A stretch of DNA of 64,000 nucleotides from CAVSUZ01 sp963791885 (GCA_963791885.1 CAWBUL010000006.1:1054001-1118000); one strand, 5' to 3'. Shown: positions 15,877-25,694, counted from the stretch's first letter. The notes: generated by a model from the letters alone, not told the origin. A program made the numbers and translations.

Positions 15877-17091
15877 CTACGCCGACACCGCTTCCACCGG
15901 CTCCGCGCAATTCGATCCCGCCTGCAAAAATCCCCGGATATTCCGCACCGCCTGGCGCAACCGCTGTGTGTTCTCGACAAGCGCGATCCGCACATGCCCA
16001 TCGCCATGCTCGCCGAATCCGATCCCGGGTGCCACCGCCACTTTCGCGCGCTCCAGCAGCAGCTTGGAGAACTCAAGACTTCCCAGCGACGCGTATTGCG
16101 GTGGAATCGGCGCCCAGGCGAACATCGACCCATCCGGCGACGGCACATCCCATCCGGCGCTCGCCAGCCCCTTCACCAGCACGTCCCGCCGCTCGCGATA
16201 CAGCGACCGCACTGCATCCACGCAATCCTGCGGCCCGTTCAACGCCGCCGTCGCCGCGACCTGGATCGGTGTGAACGCGCCGTAGTCCAGATATGACTTC
16301 ATCCGCGCGAGCGCCGAGATCAATCGAGGATTCCCCGCCGCAAATCCCATCCGCCAGCCCGGCATCGAATACGTCTTCGACAACGATGTGAACTCAACCG
16401 CGATCTCCTTCGCACCCGGCACTTGCAGGATCGAAGGGGGCACCAGGTCGCCGAAATAGATCTCCGCGTACGCCAGATCTGACATCACCCAGATCTCGTG
16501 CCGCCGGGCGAACGCGACGATCTCCCGGTAAAAATCCAGATCCGCCAACTCCGCTGTCGGGTTCGAAGGAAAATTAACGATCAGCGCCGTTGGCTTCGGC
16601 ACGGAGTGTCGCACGGCGCGATCCAGCGCCCGCAGCATCTCCTCGTCCGGCGCCGCGGGGACGGATCGCACGGACGCGCCCGCGATAATAAATCCGAACT
16701 GATGGATCGGATACGACGGGTTCGGCACCAGGATCGTATCGCCAGGTGACGTCACGGCCGCCGCCAGATTCGCCAGCCCCTCCTTGGAGCCCAGCGTGGC
16801 GATCACCTCCGTCTCGGGATCGAGCGCCACGTCGAATCGCCACCGGTAATACCCGGCCAGCGCCCGCCGCAGTCCCGGTATTCCCTTGCTGGTCGAATAC
16901 CGGTGCGTCCGCGGGTCCTGCACCGTCTCCACCAGCTTGGCGACGATATGCGCCGGCGTCGGGCTGTCCGGATTGCCCATGCCGAGGTCGATGATGTCCT
17001 CACCCGTCCCTCTGGCCTTCGCCTTGGCCGTGTTCACCTCCGCAAATACGTATGGCGGCAAGCGGCGGATACGGTGAAACTCGTCCGGCAT
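15877..17091 (-). CDS. Class I/II PLP-dependent aminotransferase (AlaC/LL-DAP aminotransferase-like)
   Basis: A 404-residue fold-type I aminotransferase. Visible: the N-terminal FHRIRRLPPYVFAEVN typical of the subgroup that includes alanine-synthesising AlaC, IIDLGMGNPDSPTP, NPSYPIHQFGF, the NFPSNPTAE segment, SDLAYAEIYF, and the PLP lysine in SLSKTYSMPGWRMGF. It transfers amino groups between an amino acid and a 2-oxo acid; alanine, LL-diaminopimelate and methionine-related roles all occur in this subgroup. The ATG at 17091 opens the protein; the reading frame continues far upstream through the lipoprotein gene only by chance and because of a frameshift there. Confidence 0.88.
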   Translation of the reverse strand: MPDEFHRIRRLPPYVFAEVNTAKAKARGTGEDIIDLGMGNPDSPTPAHIVAKLVETVQDPRTHRYSTSKGIPGLRRALAGYYRWRFDVALDPETEVIATLGSKEGLANLAAAVTSPGDTILVPNPSYPIHQFGFIIAGASVRSVPAAPDEEMLRALDRAVRHSVPKPTALIVNFPSNPTAELADLDFYREIVAFARRHEIWVMSDLAYAEIYFGDLVPPSILQVPGAKEIAVEFTSLSKTYSMPGWRMGFAAGNPRLISALARMKSYLDYGAFTPIQVAATAALNGPQDCVDAVRSLYRERRDVLVKGLASAGWDVPSPDGSMFAWAPIPPQYASLGSLEFSKLLLERAKVAVAPGIGFGEHGDGHVRIALVENTQRLRQAVRNIRGFLQAGSNCAEPVEAVSA

Positions 17092-17120
17092 CGGGCAATC
17101 TTTCGGGAAAGAATCGGGCG

Positions 17121-18222
17121 TTATTCTACCAGTTGTGCGGCACCGCCGCGACCACTCGCGAACGACATCACCTGAATTGCATTCTCCGGAACGCCGGAGT
17201 CTCGCAGCGCCTTGGCGATCGCCTGCGCGCGGGCAAATCCCAGCGTTACCGCCTGGGCCTGCGCGGCCGGCGCATTGCCGACCCCATCGCCCCGGCCCAG
17301 CGCCTCGATGACCTTGTTGCCCCGCCGCGCGGCCAGAGACTTTAACGCCGCCACGTCCCCCTCCGTCAGCGCCGCTGATCCCGCCCCGAACGCAACATCC
17401 ACTCCATTCGCGCCAACTGTGGTCTGCGCCGGCGCCTGGGTCGGCACACTCGCAAATGCAGGCGGCGCGGGCGGCGCGTTGGAAATCTGCGGCACCGGCC
17501 CAGGGGCGACCGCAGTCGGAGTCGGAGGGACCACAGTGGGCAACGGCGTGCTCTGCACCGCTGTCTGCGCCGCCGACCGGGTGGGCACGCTCGTCGATGC
17601 AGGCGGGGTCCCGGCAATCTGCGGCACCGGCCCAGGCGTGGCTGCAGCTGGCGGAACTCATTGCCGGCAACGGGGTGCTCTGCACCGCAGCGACGGGCGC
17701 TCGCGCCGGCGGTCGCACAGGCGCGGGCGGCGGAGCCGTTGCCGCTGGCAGACTGGCGGTCGCGGTCCCTGCGCTCGGCGCGAGTGGCGGCGCGGTTGCG
17801 GCCGGCAGACTGGCCGTCGCCGTCCCGGCAGGCGGCGGCGCAAGGCTCGGCGGCGCCGGAGGACTCGCCGTGCCAACCCCGAACAGCCCCGGCGACGCCT
17901 GCGGAGAGGACGGATCAGGCAGCGGCGCCCCCTCAGCCAGGTATTGGGCATGCGCCCGGTCTGCGATTAACCCATTGGTGATGGCCGATAGCTCAGCCTG
18001 ATTCGGCGCAGCCGGCGCCGGCGGCACCGACGCCAAATTCGGATAAGGCTGGTTCGCCCCTGGGGTCGGCTGCTGCGGCTTGGCGATCTCCCCACCCTCG
18101 CGCTGATGAAAGAAGTTCGCCGGGCTACAGCCCGCCAATCCAACCAAGCACGCCAGCAGCGCGCAAGTCGCCGGGATGCAGCCTTGCCGCCGGAACGGTT
18201 GCCTCCCCATCTCAAACTTCAT
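17121..18222 (-). pseudogene. OmpA-like lipoprotein with Pro/Ala-rich linker, frameshifted
   Basis: The first frame (18222 down to about 17660) gives a lipoprotein signal with lipobox LVGLAGC (Cys about 32) followed by a long Pro/Ala-rich linker with internal repeats (TATASLPAATAP twice). The linker then continues in another frame (PGPVPQIAGTPPAS onward), leading to a C-terminal domain with VDVAFGAGSAALTEGDVAAL and FARAQAIAKALRDSGVPENA, which resembles an OmpA-type peptidoglycan-binding module, and a stop at 17121. A one-base indel near 17658, just where two AVQSTPLP-type repeats align, separates the frames. It may be a real pseudogene, a phase-variable linker or a sequencing error. The intact protein would tether the outer membrane to the cell wall. 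Confidence 0.65.
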
Positions 18223-18293
18223 AAGCCGATTTTATACCCCCGCCGCGCCAGAATCGGTGTAGCGGACCGACCTGCGCACGGAAAGGACCCTCT

Positions 18294-20093
18294 ATGTCCA
18301 CCACGGACAAGCCCGATACGGCCAGCTTCAAGCTGCCCGACCCTGAGGTCGTTGGCCGCTCGATGGCCGACATCGCCGAGCGTTCGCAGCGCATCGTTTC
18401 CGATTGGCTCAAGCGGCAGAAGCAGAATGAGCCGGCCGTTGACCCGTTGAACATCGGTCATGCGTTCTTCGAAATGACCGCGCGGCTGATGGTCAACCCC
18501 GCCCAAATGATCCAGGCCCAGGTGGGCTTCTGGCAGGACTACATGACCCTTTGGCAGAGCACCGCGCGCCGCATGATGGGCATGGAATCCAAGCCGGTGA
18601 TCGAAGCGCCGGCCGGTGATCGCCGCTTCAAGGACAACGCCTGGAACGACAACGAGATCTTCGATTTTATCAAGCAGTCCTATCTGCTCAGTGCGCGCTA
18701 CGTCACTGATGTCGTGAAGCAGGTTGACGGCCTCGATCCCAAGACCGCGCAGAAGGTCGATTTCTACACGCGCCAGTTCATCGACGCGATGAGCCCGTCG
18801 AACTTCCTTCTCACCAACCCCGAAGTCCTCCGCAAGACTGCGGAAACCGGCGGCGAAAACCTGCTCAAAGGCCTGAACAACCTCCTGTCGGATCTGGAGC
18901 GCGGCAAGGGCCGGCTCCGCATCAAGATGACCGACATGGATGCATTCAAGCTCGGGGAGAATATCGCAGTTTCCCCTGGCAAGGTCGTCTATCAGAACGA
19001 CCTGATGCAGTTGATCCAGTACAGCCCGACGACAGAACAGGTGCTGAAACGTCCGCTGCTGATCGGGCCACCTTGGATCAACAAGTTCTACATCCTTGAT
19101 CTCCGGCCCAAGAACAGTTTGGTCCGCTGGGCCGTCAGCCAGGGCCATACCGTCTTCATGATCTCCTGGGTCAACCCCGATGAGCACCTCGCCGAAAAGG
19201 GCTTCGACGACTACATGACCGAGGGTTACCTCGCCGCCCTCGATGCCATTGAACAGGCAACCGGCGAGCGCGAAGTCAACGCCATCGGCTACTGCCTCGG
19301 AGGCACGTTGCTCTCCGCCACTCTCGCCTACATGGCGACAAAGCGCGACAGCCGCATCAAGTCAGCGACTTTCTTCGTCACCATGATGGACTTCGCCGAA
19401 GCCGGCGAGCTCGGCGTCTTCATCGACGAAGAACAGCTCAACTCGCTTGAGGAGAAGATGAACCGCCGCGGATACCTCGAAGGGTCCGAGATGGCGAACA
19501 CCTTCAACATGCTCCGCGCGAATGACCTGATCTGGTCCTTCGTCGTTAACAATTACCTTCTGGGTAACGAGCCGTTCCCCTTCGATCTGCTCTATTGGAA
19601 CGCGGACTCCACGCGCATGCCGGCACGCATGCACAGCTTCTATCTGCGCAAGATGTATCAGGAGAATCTGCTGAAGGACCCCGGTGGCATCAGTCTGGCC
19701 GGCGTGCCCATCGACCTGCGCAAGATCAAGACGCCCGCCTACTTTCTCTCGACCCGCGAAGACCATATCGCGCCCTGGAAGAGTACCTATCGCGGCACGC
19801 AGCTTCTCTCCGGCCCGAAGCGTTTCGTTCTCGCCGCGTCAGGACACATCGCGGGTGTCGTCAACCCGCCCGAGAGCGGCAAATACGGTCACTGGATCAA
19901 TACCGACCTGCCGCCGGACCCCGAGGAATGGCTGAAGGATGCCACCGAAATGGCGGGCTCCTGGTGGCCCGACTGGCATCGCTGGATCACCTCCCTGAAT
20001 GACGAGAAGGTGCCCGCCCGCACCCCCGGCGACGGTAAGCTCAAGGCGATCGAAGACGCGCCAGGGAGCTATGTGCGTGTGAAGGCCACCTGA
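18294..20093 (+). CDS. phaC: Class I poly(3-hydroxyalkanoate) synthase
   Basis: A 599-residue PHA synthase that polymerises hydroxyacyl-CoA into storage granules. The N-terminal PhaC domain (about 70-240) precedes the alpha/beta hydrolase domain. The lipase-like box GYCLGG carries the nucleophile Cys334; the catalytic Asp lies in STREDHIAPW and the His in ASGHIAGVVNPP. The length is usual for class I enzymes such as that of Cupriavidus. No phaA, phaB or phaP is adjacent. Its stop is three bases from the stop of the convergent mnmE. Confidence 0.96.
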   Translation: MSTTDKPDTASFKLPDPEVVGRSMADIAERSQRIVSDWLKRQKQNEPAVDPLNIGHAFFEMTARLMVNPAQMIQAQVGFWQDYMTLWQSTARRMMGMESKPVIEAPAGDRRFKDNAWNDNEIFDFIKQSYLLSARYVTDVVKQVDGLDPKTAQKVDFYTRQFIDAMSPSNFLLTNPEVLRKTAETGGENLLKGLNNLLSDLERGKGRLRIKMTDMDAFKLGENIAVSPGKVVYQNDLMQLIQYSPTTEQVLKRPLLIGPPWINKFYILDLRPKNSLVRWAVSQGHTVFMISWVNPDEHLAEKGFDDYMTEGYLAALDAIEQATGEREVNAIGYCLGGTLLSATLAYMATKRDSRIKSATFFVTMMDFAEAGELGVFIDEEQLNSLEEKMNRRGYLEGSEMANTFNMLRANDLIWSFVVNNYLLGNEPFPFDLLYWNADSTRMPARMHSFYLRKMYQENLLKDPGGISLAGVPIDLRKIKTPAYFLSTREDHIAPWKSTYRGTQLLSGPKRFVLAASGHIAGVVNPPESGKYGHWINTDLPPDPEEWLKDATEMAGSWWPDWHRWITSLNDEKVPARTPGDGKLKAIEDAPGSYVRVKAT

Positions 20094-20096
20094 TCG

Positions 20097-21380
20097 CTAC
20101 TTCCCGATACAGAACTGCCGGAAGATCCGGTCCAGCACGTCCTCCACCCCGACCTCTCCGGTAATCCGCCCCAACGCGCGAACCGCGAACCGCACATCCT
20201 CCGCGCGCAATTCGGACAATCCCGCATGCTCGGCGGCGACCAGCCGCCCCACCGCGTCCTGCAGCGCCGCCCGATGCCGCGCCCGGGTCAGCGGCGGCGG
20301 TCCGGAACTCTCCGTCAGTCGCCGCGCCTCATCCCCCAGCCGCTCCCGCAGCGCCACCATCCCTTCGCCGGTCAGCGCACTCACCGGCAGCCCCCCACCC
20401 ACACAGGCACCACCCAGATCGGACTTATTCATCACCACCAGACCCGGGTCGTCGGGCAACCCGTGATCCGGATCACTCACCCGGATCACCAGATCCGCCT
20501 CCTCGGCCCGTGCCAACGCGCGCCGCACGCCCTCCGCCTCGATCGGGTCCGCGCTCTCCCGCAACCCGGCCGTATCCACCAGCGTCACCGGCACACCCCC
20601 CAGCACCACGCGCGCCTCCAGCGCGTCGCGCGTCGTGCCGGGAATCGCCGAGACGATCGCCACGTCCCGCTCCGCCAGTGCATTCACCAGCGTGGACTTG
20701 CCGACGTTCGGCGGACCACTCACCGCGAAGACCAGGCCTTCGCGCAGGCGCTCTCCCCGGTGACCGTCATCCAGGTGCGCCCCGATCTCCCGACGCAGCG
20801 CTCCGATCTCCGCCAGCACCACGCCGTCTACTTCCTCCGGCAAATCCTGATCCGGGAAATCGATCGTCGCTTCCGCCCGAGCCAGCGCCAAAGTCAGCCG
20901 CTCAGCCCAGCCGCGATACAAATCCCCCAATGCGCCATCCATTTGCCGCAACGCCTGTCGCCGCTGTGCATCGGTTTCCGCCGCAACCAGATCGCCGACG
21001 GCCTCAGCCTCCAGCAGATCCATCCGCCCATTCAGAAAAGCCCGCCGCGTGAACTCCCCCGGCTCTGCCGGCCGCAGCCCGGTCGCAACCAGTGCGCCCG
21101 ACACCGCCTCCATCACCGCCCGCCCGCCATGGAGATGCAGCTCGGCCGAATCCTCACCGGTGTAGCTGCCCGGCCCCGGCAGCCACACCATGACGGCCCG
21201 GTCCAGCAACGCCCCGGCGCCATCCCGCAACGCGCGCAACGAGGCCCGCCGCGCCGGAGGTACACGCCCGCCACACAGCGCAGCGACAGCGGCCCGGCTC
21301 CCCGGCCCGCTGATCCGCATCACCGTGATCGCTGCCCGGCCCGCGCCGGACGCCACCGCAAAAATCGTATCCTCGGCCAA
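20097..21380 (-). CDS. mnmE: tRNA modification GTPase MnmE
   Basis: A 427-residue enzyme that, with MnmG, installs the carboxymethylaminomethyl group on wobble U34 of several tRNAs. The N-terminal folate-binding domain begins EDTIFAVASGAGRAAI; the helical domain has RRAFLNGRMDLLEAEAV; the GTPase carries GPPNVGKSTLVN (P-loop), PGTTRD and DTAGLRE; and the protein ends in FCIGK with the invariant catalytic Cys. No mnmG or rsmG is in sight, though mnmE often sits near them in this class. Confidence 0.96.
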   Translation of the reverse strand: MAEDTIFAVASGAGRAAITVMRISGPGSRAAVAALCGGRVPPARRASLRALRDGAGALLDRAVMVWLPGPGSYTGEDSAELHLHGGRAVMEAVSGALVATGLRPAEPGEFTRRAFLNGRMDLLEAEAVGDLVAAETDAQRRQALRQMDGALGDLYRGWAERLTLALARAEATIDFPDQDLPEEVDGVVLAEIGALRREIGAHLDDGHRGERLREGLVFAVSGPPNVGKSTLVNALAERDVAIVSAIPGTTRDALEARVVLGGVPVTLVDTAGLRESADPIEAEGVRRALARAEEADLVIRVSDPDHGLPDDPGLVVMNKSDLGGACVGGGLPVSALTGEGMVALRERLGDEARRLTESSGPPPLTRARHRAALQDAVGRLVAAEHAGLSELRAEDVRFAVRALGRITGEVGVEDVLDRIFRQFCIGK

Positions 21381-21382
21381 AC

Positions 21383-22237
21383 CTACCCGTTCACCACCGT
21401 GCCGCCGTTCGGATGCAGCACCTGGCCGGAGAAATACGACGCATCCCCCGAAGCGAGAAAGATGTACGCCGGCGCCACCTCATCCGGCTCACCCGCCCGG
21501 CCCATCGGAGCCTGTTGTCCGTGCTTTGCCGTCTTCTCCGCTGGATAACTCGCCGGAATCAGCGGCGTCCAGATCGGCCCCGGCGCCACCGCGTTCACCC
21601 GGATCTTCCGCTTCTCCAACTGCTTCGACAGTGACCGTGTGAATCCGACGATCGCACCCTTCGTGCTCGCATAATCCACCAATGTCGGATTGCCCTGATA
21701 CGCTGTGACCGACGTCGTGTTGATGATCGCCGAACCCTCCGGCATTTCCGGCAGTGCCGCACGGGTCAAAAAGAACTGCCCGAAAATATTCGTCCGGAAC
21801 GTCCGCTCCAGTTGCTCGTCGCTCAGTTTCTCCAGTTGCTCCACCTGATGCTGCTCGGCCGCATTATTGACCAGGATGTCGATCCGCCCGAATGCCGCCA
21901 CCACTTGACGCACCAGTTCCCGCGAGAAATCCGAGTTGCCGATATCCCCCGGAACCGCCGTCGCCCTGCGCCCCTCGGCCTCGATCAGGCGTACCGTCTC
22001 CTGCGCGTCCTCATGCTCGTCCAGGTAGGTGATCGCCACGTCCGCGCCTTCCTTGGCAAACCCGATCGCCACCGCGCGGCCAATCCCCGAGTCACCGCCG
22101 GAGATCAGCGCGATCTTCCCGTCCAGCTTGCCCGCACCCCTGTAGTTCCGCATCTCCGCCTGCGGCTTCGGCTCCATCTCCTGCTCGCGACCGGGCTGTC
22201 GATCCTGGGCCTGTGGCTTGCGTGTCGTCTCGCTCAT
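21383..22237 (-). CDS. SDR-family oxidoreductase (YghA-like)
   Basis: A 284-residue short-chain dehydrogenase. The N-terminal 35 residues are polar (QDRQPGREQEM) as in the YghA/general stress protein 39 subgroup. NAD(P) motif LISGGDSGIGRAVAIG, VNNAAEQHQ, and the catalytic Ser with YASTKGA are present. Substrate unknown. It stands two bases from mnmE and about 60 bases after mnhD, so it might be read from the Mrp operon. ATG 22237 gives the usual MSETTRKP start; an ATG two codons earlier is equally open. Confidence 0.85.
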   Translation of the reverse strand: MSETTRKPQAQDRQPGREQEMEPKPQAEMRNYRGAGKLDGKIALISGGDSGIGRAVAIGFAKEGADVAITYLDEHEDAQETVRLIEAEGRRATAVPGDIGNSDFSRELVRQVVAAFGRIDILVNNAAEQHQVEQLEKLSDEQLERTFRTNIFGQFFLTRAALPEMPEGSAIINTTSVTAYQGNPTLVDYASTKGAIVGFTRSLSKQLEKRKIRVNAVAPGPIWTPLIPASYPAEKTAKHGQQAPMGRAGEPDEVAPAYIFLASGDASYFSGQVLHPNGGTVVNG

Positions 22238-22302
22238 TCGCATTCCCTCGTGTTGAGCTGATCACGCGCCAACACACGGGAACAGGCCGCGTTGCCTCGC
22301 GC

Positions 22303-24057
22303 CTAAAGGGCAAACCCGATTGTCATGATGGCCAGCCCTACGGCGATCCACATCACGTAGTCTCCAACCAGACCGGTATGCAGCTTCGAGATCCCGAGCG
22401 CGAACGGGAAGCTCACCACGTCCGCAATCTTCCGCAGCACCTTGGGCGTGGACCCGCGGGACAGTTCCAGTGCGGCTACGGATACCGCGACCGCCACGGA
22501 AGCCCATGGCGCAAAGCTATGCGGGTCGGGCAGATTCGGCACGACCGGATGCCCCATCCCCGCCGTCGTCAGGAACCCGCCGGCGAGCATGCGAGCCGTG
22601 TTCCCCACCATGGGTCCGGAAAGTAACGCTCCCAGGAGCAGCACAAGCGCCGGACCGCCCATTAGCCAGAGGGGGCGAGGCTCCGGCTCGCGCTCATCCA
22701 CCGTCGGCGCCTCCGCCTCCAGCCCCGGTACGCGCCCCCAACCGGCGAAGATCCGCCCGGTGGCGCGCAGGACCGCCGCCCCGGTCAGACCCGTGCCGAC
22801 CGTTACCGGCAGATAGAGCCACCCCACGCCGGCCTGCGCCGCCGCGGCATCCAGCAGATGCGTGCCCTGGTCCATCACGCCCACGGGCAGCCCGGACAGC
22901 AGCAGCGCCGCGAACGCCGTTGTCAGGCCGAGCGCCGGGTACGGCCGGCCGCGTCCGCGCAGCGCGATCTCATCCGCTCCGCCCAACCGTGTCAGGCAGA
23001 TGCCGGCGATCATGAACAGCGCCGCTTTGATCAGCCCATGTCCCACCAGATAACTCAGGAACGCGGCCACGCTCTCCGGCGTCACCAGCGCGATCGCCAC
23101 GATCAGCACGCCCATGTGCGAAATCGTCGAGAACGCGAGCATGCGCTTGATATGCCGCTGCTCCAGCGCCGCCATGCCGCCGATCAGGATCGTCACCACG
23201 CCCAGCGCCAGCAGCACGCCGTGCACCACGCGCTGCACATCTGGATCGGGCGCAAACACCGTCCACACCAGCCGCAACACGCCGAACAGCCCCAGCGGCA
23301 CCATGATGCCGGAAAAGATCACCGACAGCGGACTTGGCGCGACCGCATGCGCGTCCGACAGCCAGAAATGCAGCGGCACCATCGCCCCCTTGATCAACAG
23401 AGCGCCCGCAATCAGGCAAAATGCCGCGGCGACCAAAGGCGAGTTCGGATGAGCCCGCACAAAGGTTTCCAGTGCACCGAAATCCAATGCGCCGGAGGGG
23501 AGATACAAAAGCCCGATCCCGCCCAGCATCATGTAGCTGCCGATGCCGTTCGTAACGGTGAACGTCAGCGCCCCTTCCAGCGCGGATTCATTCAGGTGGT
23601 ATGCCGTCAGCGCAAAGGCGGCGACGCTCATCACCTCGAACCACACGAACAGGTTGAACAAGTCATGGGTGAACGCGAATCCGGTCATCGCGCCGAGGAA
23701 CACCAGCATCATGGAGTGGAACCGCGCGCCGACCTCTTTGAAGAATCCCCAGGCAAAGACGAAATCGGCGGCCACCAGAAGCGCGGCGAACACGCCGATC
23801 AACGCGCCGCCTTGATCCACAACGAAGGCGATGCCGATCGCCTGACCCTGTCGCGGCGTCCATCCGCCGAACCAGCACGTCAGCGGCTCCCGCGCTGCGG
23901 CGATCAGCAGCATCAGGCTCAGCGCGCCGGCAAAGACCGCTGTGGCGATCGCAATGATGTCCGGCACCCGCCCCGGAAGCCACGGATTGAACAGCAGCAG
24001 CAGTGCGCCGATCGTGAGTGGCATCACCACCGGCAGCGCCACCAGGTCAGGATTCAT
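22303..24057 (-). CDS. mnhD: Na+/H+ antiporter subunit D (Mrp/Mnh, NuoN/NuoM-like)
   Basis: A 584-residue polytopic membrane protein with about 14 segments related to complex I proton-channel subunits. Visible core motifs are the Glu in FVWFEVMSVAAFALTAY, the Lys in LLIKGAMVPLHFWLSDAHA, and the LAFSTISHMG segment. It is the last gene of the operon and is longer than many MrpD proteins (about 500), with extra segments in the C-terminal 130 residues after PLWLMGGPA. With no MrpA in the operon, this is the only large proton-channel subunit encoded. Confidence 0.92.
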   Translation of the reverse strand: MNPDLVALPVVMPLTIGALLLLFNPWLPGRVPDIIAIATAVFAGALSLMLLIAAAREPLTCWFGGWTPRQGQAIGIAFVVDQGGALIGVFAALLVAADFVFAWGFFKEVGARFHSMMLVFLGAMTGFAFTHDLFNLFVWFEVMSVAAFALTAYHLNESALEGALTFTVTNGIGSYMMLGGIGLLYLPSGALDFGALETFVRAHPNSPLVAAAFCLIAGALLIKGAMVPLHFWLSDAHAVAPSPLSVIFSGIMVPLGLFGVLRLVWTVFAPDPDVQRVVHGVLLALGVVTILIGGMAALEQRHIKRMLAFSTISHMGVLIVAIALVTPESVAAFLSYLVGHGLIKAALFMIAGICLTRLGGADEIALRGRGRPYPALGLTTAFAALLLSGLPVGVMDQGTHLLDAAAAQAGVGWLYLPVTVGTGLTGAAVLRATGRIFAGWGRVPGLEAEAPTVDEREPEPRPLWLMGGPALVLLLGALLSGPMVGNTARMLAGGFLTTAGMGHPVVPNLPDPHSFAPWASVAVAVSVAALELSRGSTPKVLRKIADVVSFPFALGISKLHTGLVGDYVMWIAVGLAIMTIGFAL

Positions 24058-24398
24058 CGCTGCATCGGGCTGAGCTTTTCCGGATCCAGCGTACCGCGCA
24101 CCTTGTGAAGCTGCAGCACCAACGCCAGCAGCAGCGCCGTAACCGCCGCGCCGACAACCACGTCGGTCAGCACCAGCGCCTGCACCACCGGATCGACCGC
24201 CAGCGTGCCGGGCGGCTTGTCATAGAAAATCGGCGCCGGCGCACCCCAGCGGAACCCGACCGACAACAGCAGCACGTACGTCGCCGACTGGATCACTGAC
24301 AAACAGCCGATCAGATGCACGTAATACCGGCTGGTAATCACACCATAAAATCCGATCAGGAACAGCCAGGCACACACGGCCCACGGCAGAAGGCTCAT
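24054..24398 (-). CDS. mnhC: Na+/H+ antiporter subunit C (NuoK-like)
   Basis: A 114-residue protein with three membrane segments related to NuoK. It overlaps both neighbours by four bases (ATGA). The segment DPVVQALVLTDVVVGAAVTA is the characteristic MnhC/MrpC stretch with its conserved acidic residue region. It works as part of the membrane arm in sodium/proton exchange. Confidence 0.9.
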   Translation of the reverse strand: MSLLPWAVCAWLFLIGFYGVITSRYYVHLIGCLSVIQSATYVLLLSVGFRWGAPAPIFYDKPPGTLAVDPVVQALVLTDVVVGAAVTALLLALVLQLHKVRGTLDPEKLSPMQR

Positions 24399-25153
24399 TG
24401 CTGATCCTTCGCCGCGCGGGTTTCCTCCAGGAACTCCAGGAACACCACGCCAAACCCGCCGACCACCGCGAAGCCGACCCCGAAATTCAACACCAGCATC
24501 AGCCCGCCCGAGAGCATCTGCCTCAAATGGCCCAATGGCAGTCGATTGGTTAGATAAGCGGCGCCGCTCAGCATCGGAATCAGCCCGGCAATCGCATAAG
24601 CAGCCGCACCGCCGCCTTCGAACGCATCCAGAATTTCCGAGCGCATCAGGTCACGCCAACTGGCATATCCCTCGGAGAGAAAACGCAACAACACCGCCGA
24701 GGCGATGATCACGCCTCCCTGGAAACCGCCGCCCGGCGTGACCGTCGCGTGCAGCACGACATAAATGCCGAACACCAGGGTGATGGGCACGGCCAGCCGG
24801 CCGGCGATAAGCAGCGCCTCGGAATGCGGCGGAATAAGCCGCCCCGGAACTGTCGCCGGCTTATCGCCCAGTCCCTTGCCGCGCGACTCACGCAACAGCA
24901 CGGCCGTCCCGGTCACGGCCGTCATCAGCATGATCTCCTCGCCGAGTGTATCGAAGCCGCGGAAATCGAAATTCACCGCGCTGACCATGTTGGTCACGTG
25001 CCGCTCGATCGGACCCAGCCGGTTGATCATGTCGCCATAGGGCAGGGGATGATCGCCGAACTTCGGCATCGCGCCGTACACAGCCGGCAGAGCGGCCGCC
25101 AGCACAGCCACCGCGATCCAGAACAGCACGAGCCTGGCTCGTCGTCCCGTCAT
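24395..25153 (-). CDS. mnhB: Antiporter subunit B with an MrpA-C-terminal (MbhE-like) extension
   Basis: A 252-residue membrane protein in two parts. The first (about 1-95) has one membrane segment and VNFDFRGFDTLGEEIMLMTAV, the sequence found in the last domain of MrpA and in MbhE. The second (from about 105) is the MnhB domain with LHATVTPGGGFQGGVIIASA and the later AIAGLIPMLSGA. So part of the missing MrpA survives here fused to MrpB. It overlaps the genes on each side by four bases. Confidence 0.88.
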   Translation of the reverse strand: MTGRRARLVLFWIAVAVLAAALPAVYGAMPKFGDHPLPYGDMINRLGPIERHVTNMVSAVNFDFRGFDTLGEEIMLMTAVTGTAVLLRESRGKGLGDKPATVPGRLIPPHSEALLIAGRLAVPITLVFGIYVVLHATVTPGGGFQGGVIIASAVLLRFLSEGYASWRDLMRSEILDAFEGGGAAAYAIAGLIPMLSGAAYLTNRLPLGHLRQMLSGGLMLVLNFGVGFAVVGGFGVVFLEFLEETRAAKDQQ

Positions 25154-25395
25154 TCGCGCGTGCGGTTCGCACGGATGCTGGCGAGTGTCGCGTAATACAA
25201 CAGCGGCACCGCCGCGGTACCGACCACGATTTCCGAAAACGCGACGTCCGGTGCTTGCAGCGCGAAGAACAGCAGCGCCAGCACCATGCCGTTCACGGCC
25301 AGAGCCAGCACCTGCCGCCGCGGATCGCGAGAGAACACCACGCCCGCGCCCGCTGCCGCCGTAAACAGGAACAGCACCGCCAGAAGCACGTGCAT
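25150..25395 (-). CDS. MbhD-like (DUF4040) small membrane subunit
   Basis: An 81-residue protein with two to three membrane segments. LALAVNGMVLALLFFALQAP and DVAFSEIVVGTAAVPLLYY match the MbhD domain, which is the penultimate part of MrpA in standard antiporters but a free subunit in Mbh-type complexes. I chose ATG 25395, which overlaps the mnhG stop by one base (TGATG); a longer frame to 25590 overlaps mnhG and is not convincing. Confidence 0.85.
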   Translation of the reverse strand: MHVLLAVLFLFTAAAGAGVVFSRDPRRQVLALAVNGMVLALLFFALQAPDVAFSEIVVGTAAVPLLYYATLASIRANRTRE

Positions 25396-25694
25396 CAGGA
25401 TCCTCCTTGTTGCCGGCTGCGTTCGCGATGCAGGACCGCTCGCCCCGTCGCGTGCCCCAGGGCTGCGCCGTTCAGCAGCGCGAACAGCAGCACGAACACG
25501 ACTTTCAGAATGGGCTCGCTTGCACCCTGGTTCGCCCAGCACGCCAGCATTAGCGGCACGCCGGCCGCCACGCTGACGAAGGTCACGCAATGCAGGCGGT
25601 CACAGGCGTTCGAAAGCCGGGCAAAGCCCAGACAGCCAAGCCACACCGCGATCACCGACCCGACCAAAAATGCATCGGTCAACGCGTGGCTCAC
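25395..25694 (-). CDS. mnhG: Na+/H+ antiporter subunit G
   Basis: A 99-residue three-segment membrane protein. LGCLGFARLSNACDRLHCVT matches the MnhG/PhaG family core (usually RLPDVYARLHA). The order F-G-MbhD matches other split Mrp/Mbh modules. Overlaps mnhF by four bases. Confidence 0.85.
   Translation of the reverse strand: MSHALTDAFLVGSVIAVWLGCLGFARLSNACDRLHCVTFVSVAAGVPLMLACWANQGASEPILKVVFVLLFALLNGAALGHATGRAVLHRERSRQQGGS

Noticed and set aside
15877..18222. A 781-codon open frame that appears to fuse a lipoprotein to an aminotransferase
   Set aside because: The middle is the OmpA-like domain read in the wrong frame; the aminotransferase has its own ATG at 17091 and the lipoprotein continues in another frame.
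20226..21548. A 440-codon frame opposite mnmE
   Set aside because: His/Arg/Gln-rich mirror of a well-matched gene in GC-rich DNA.
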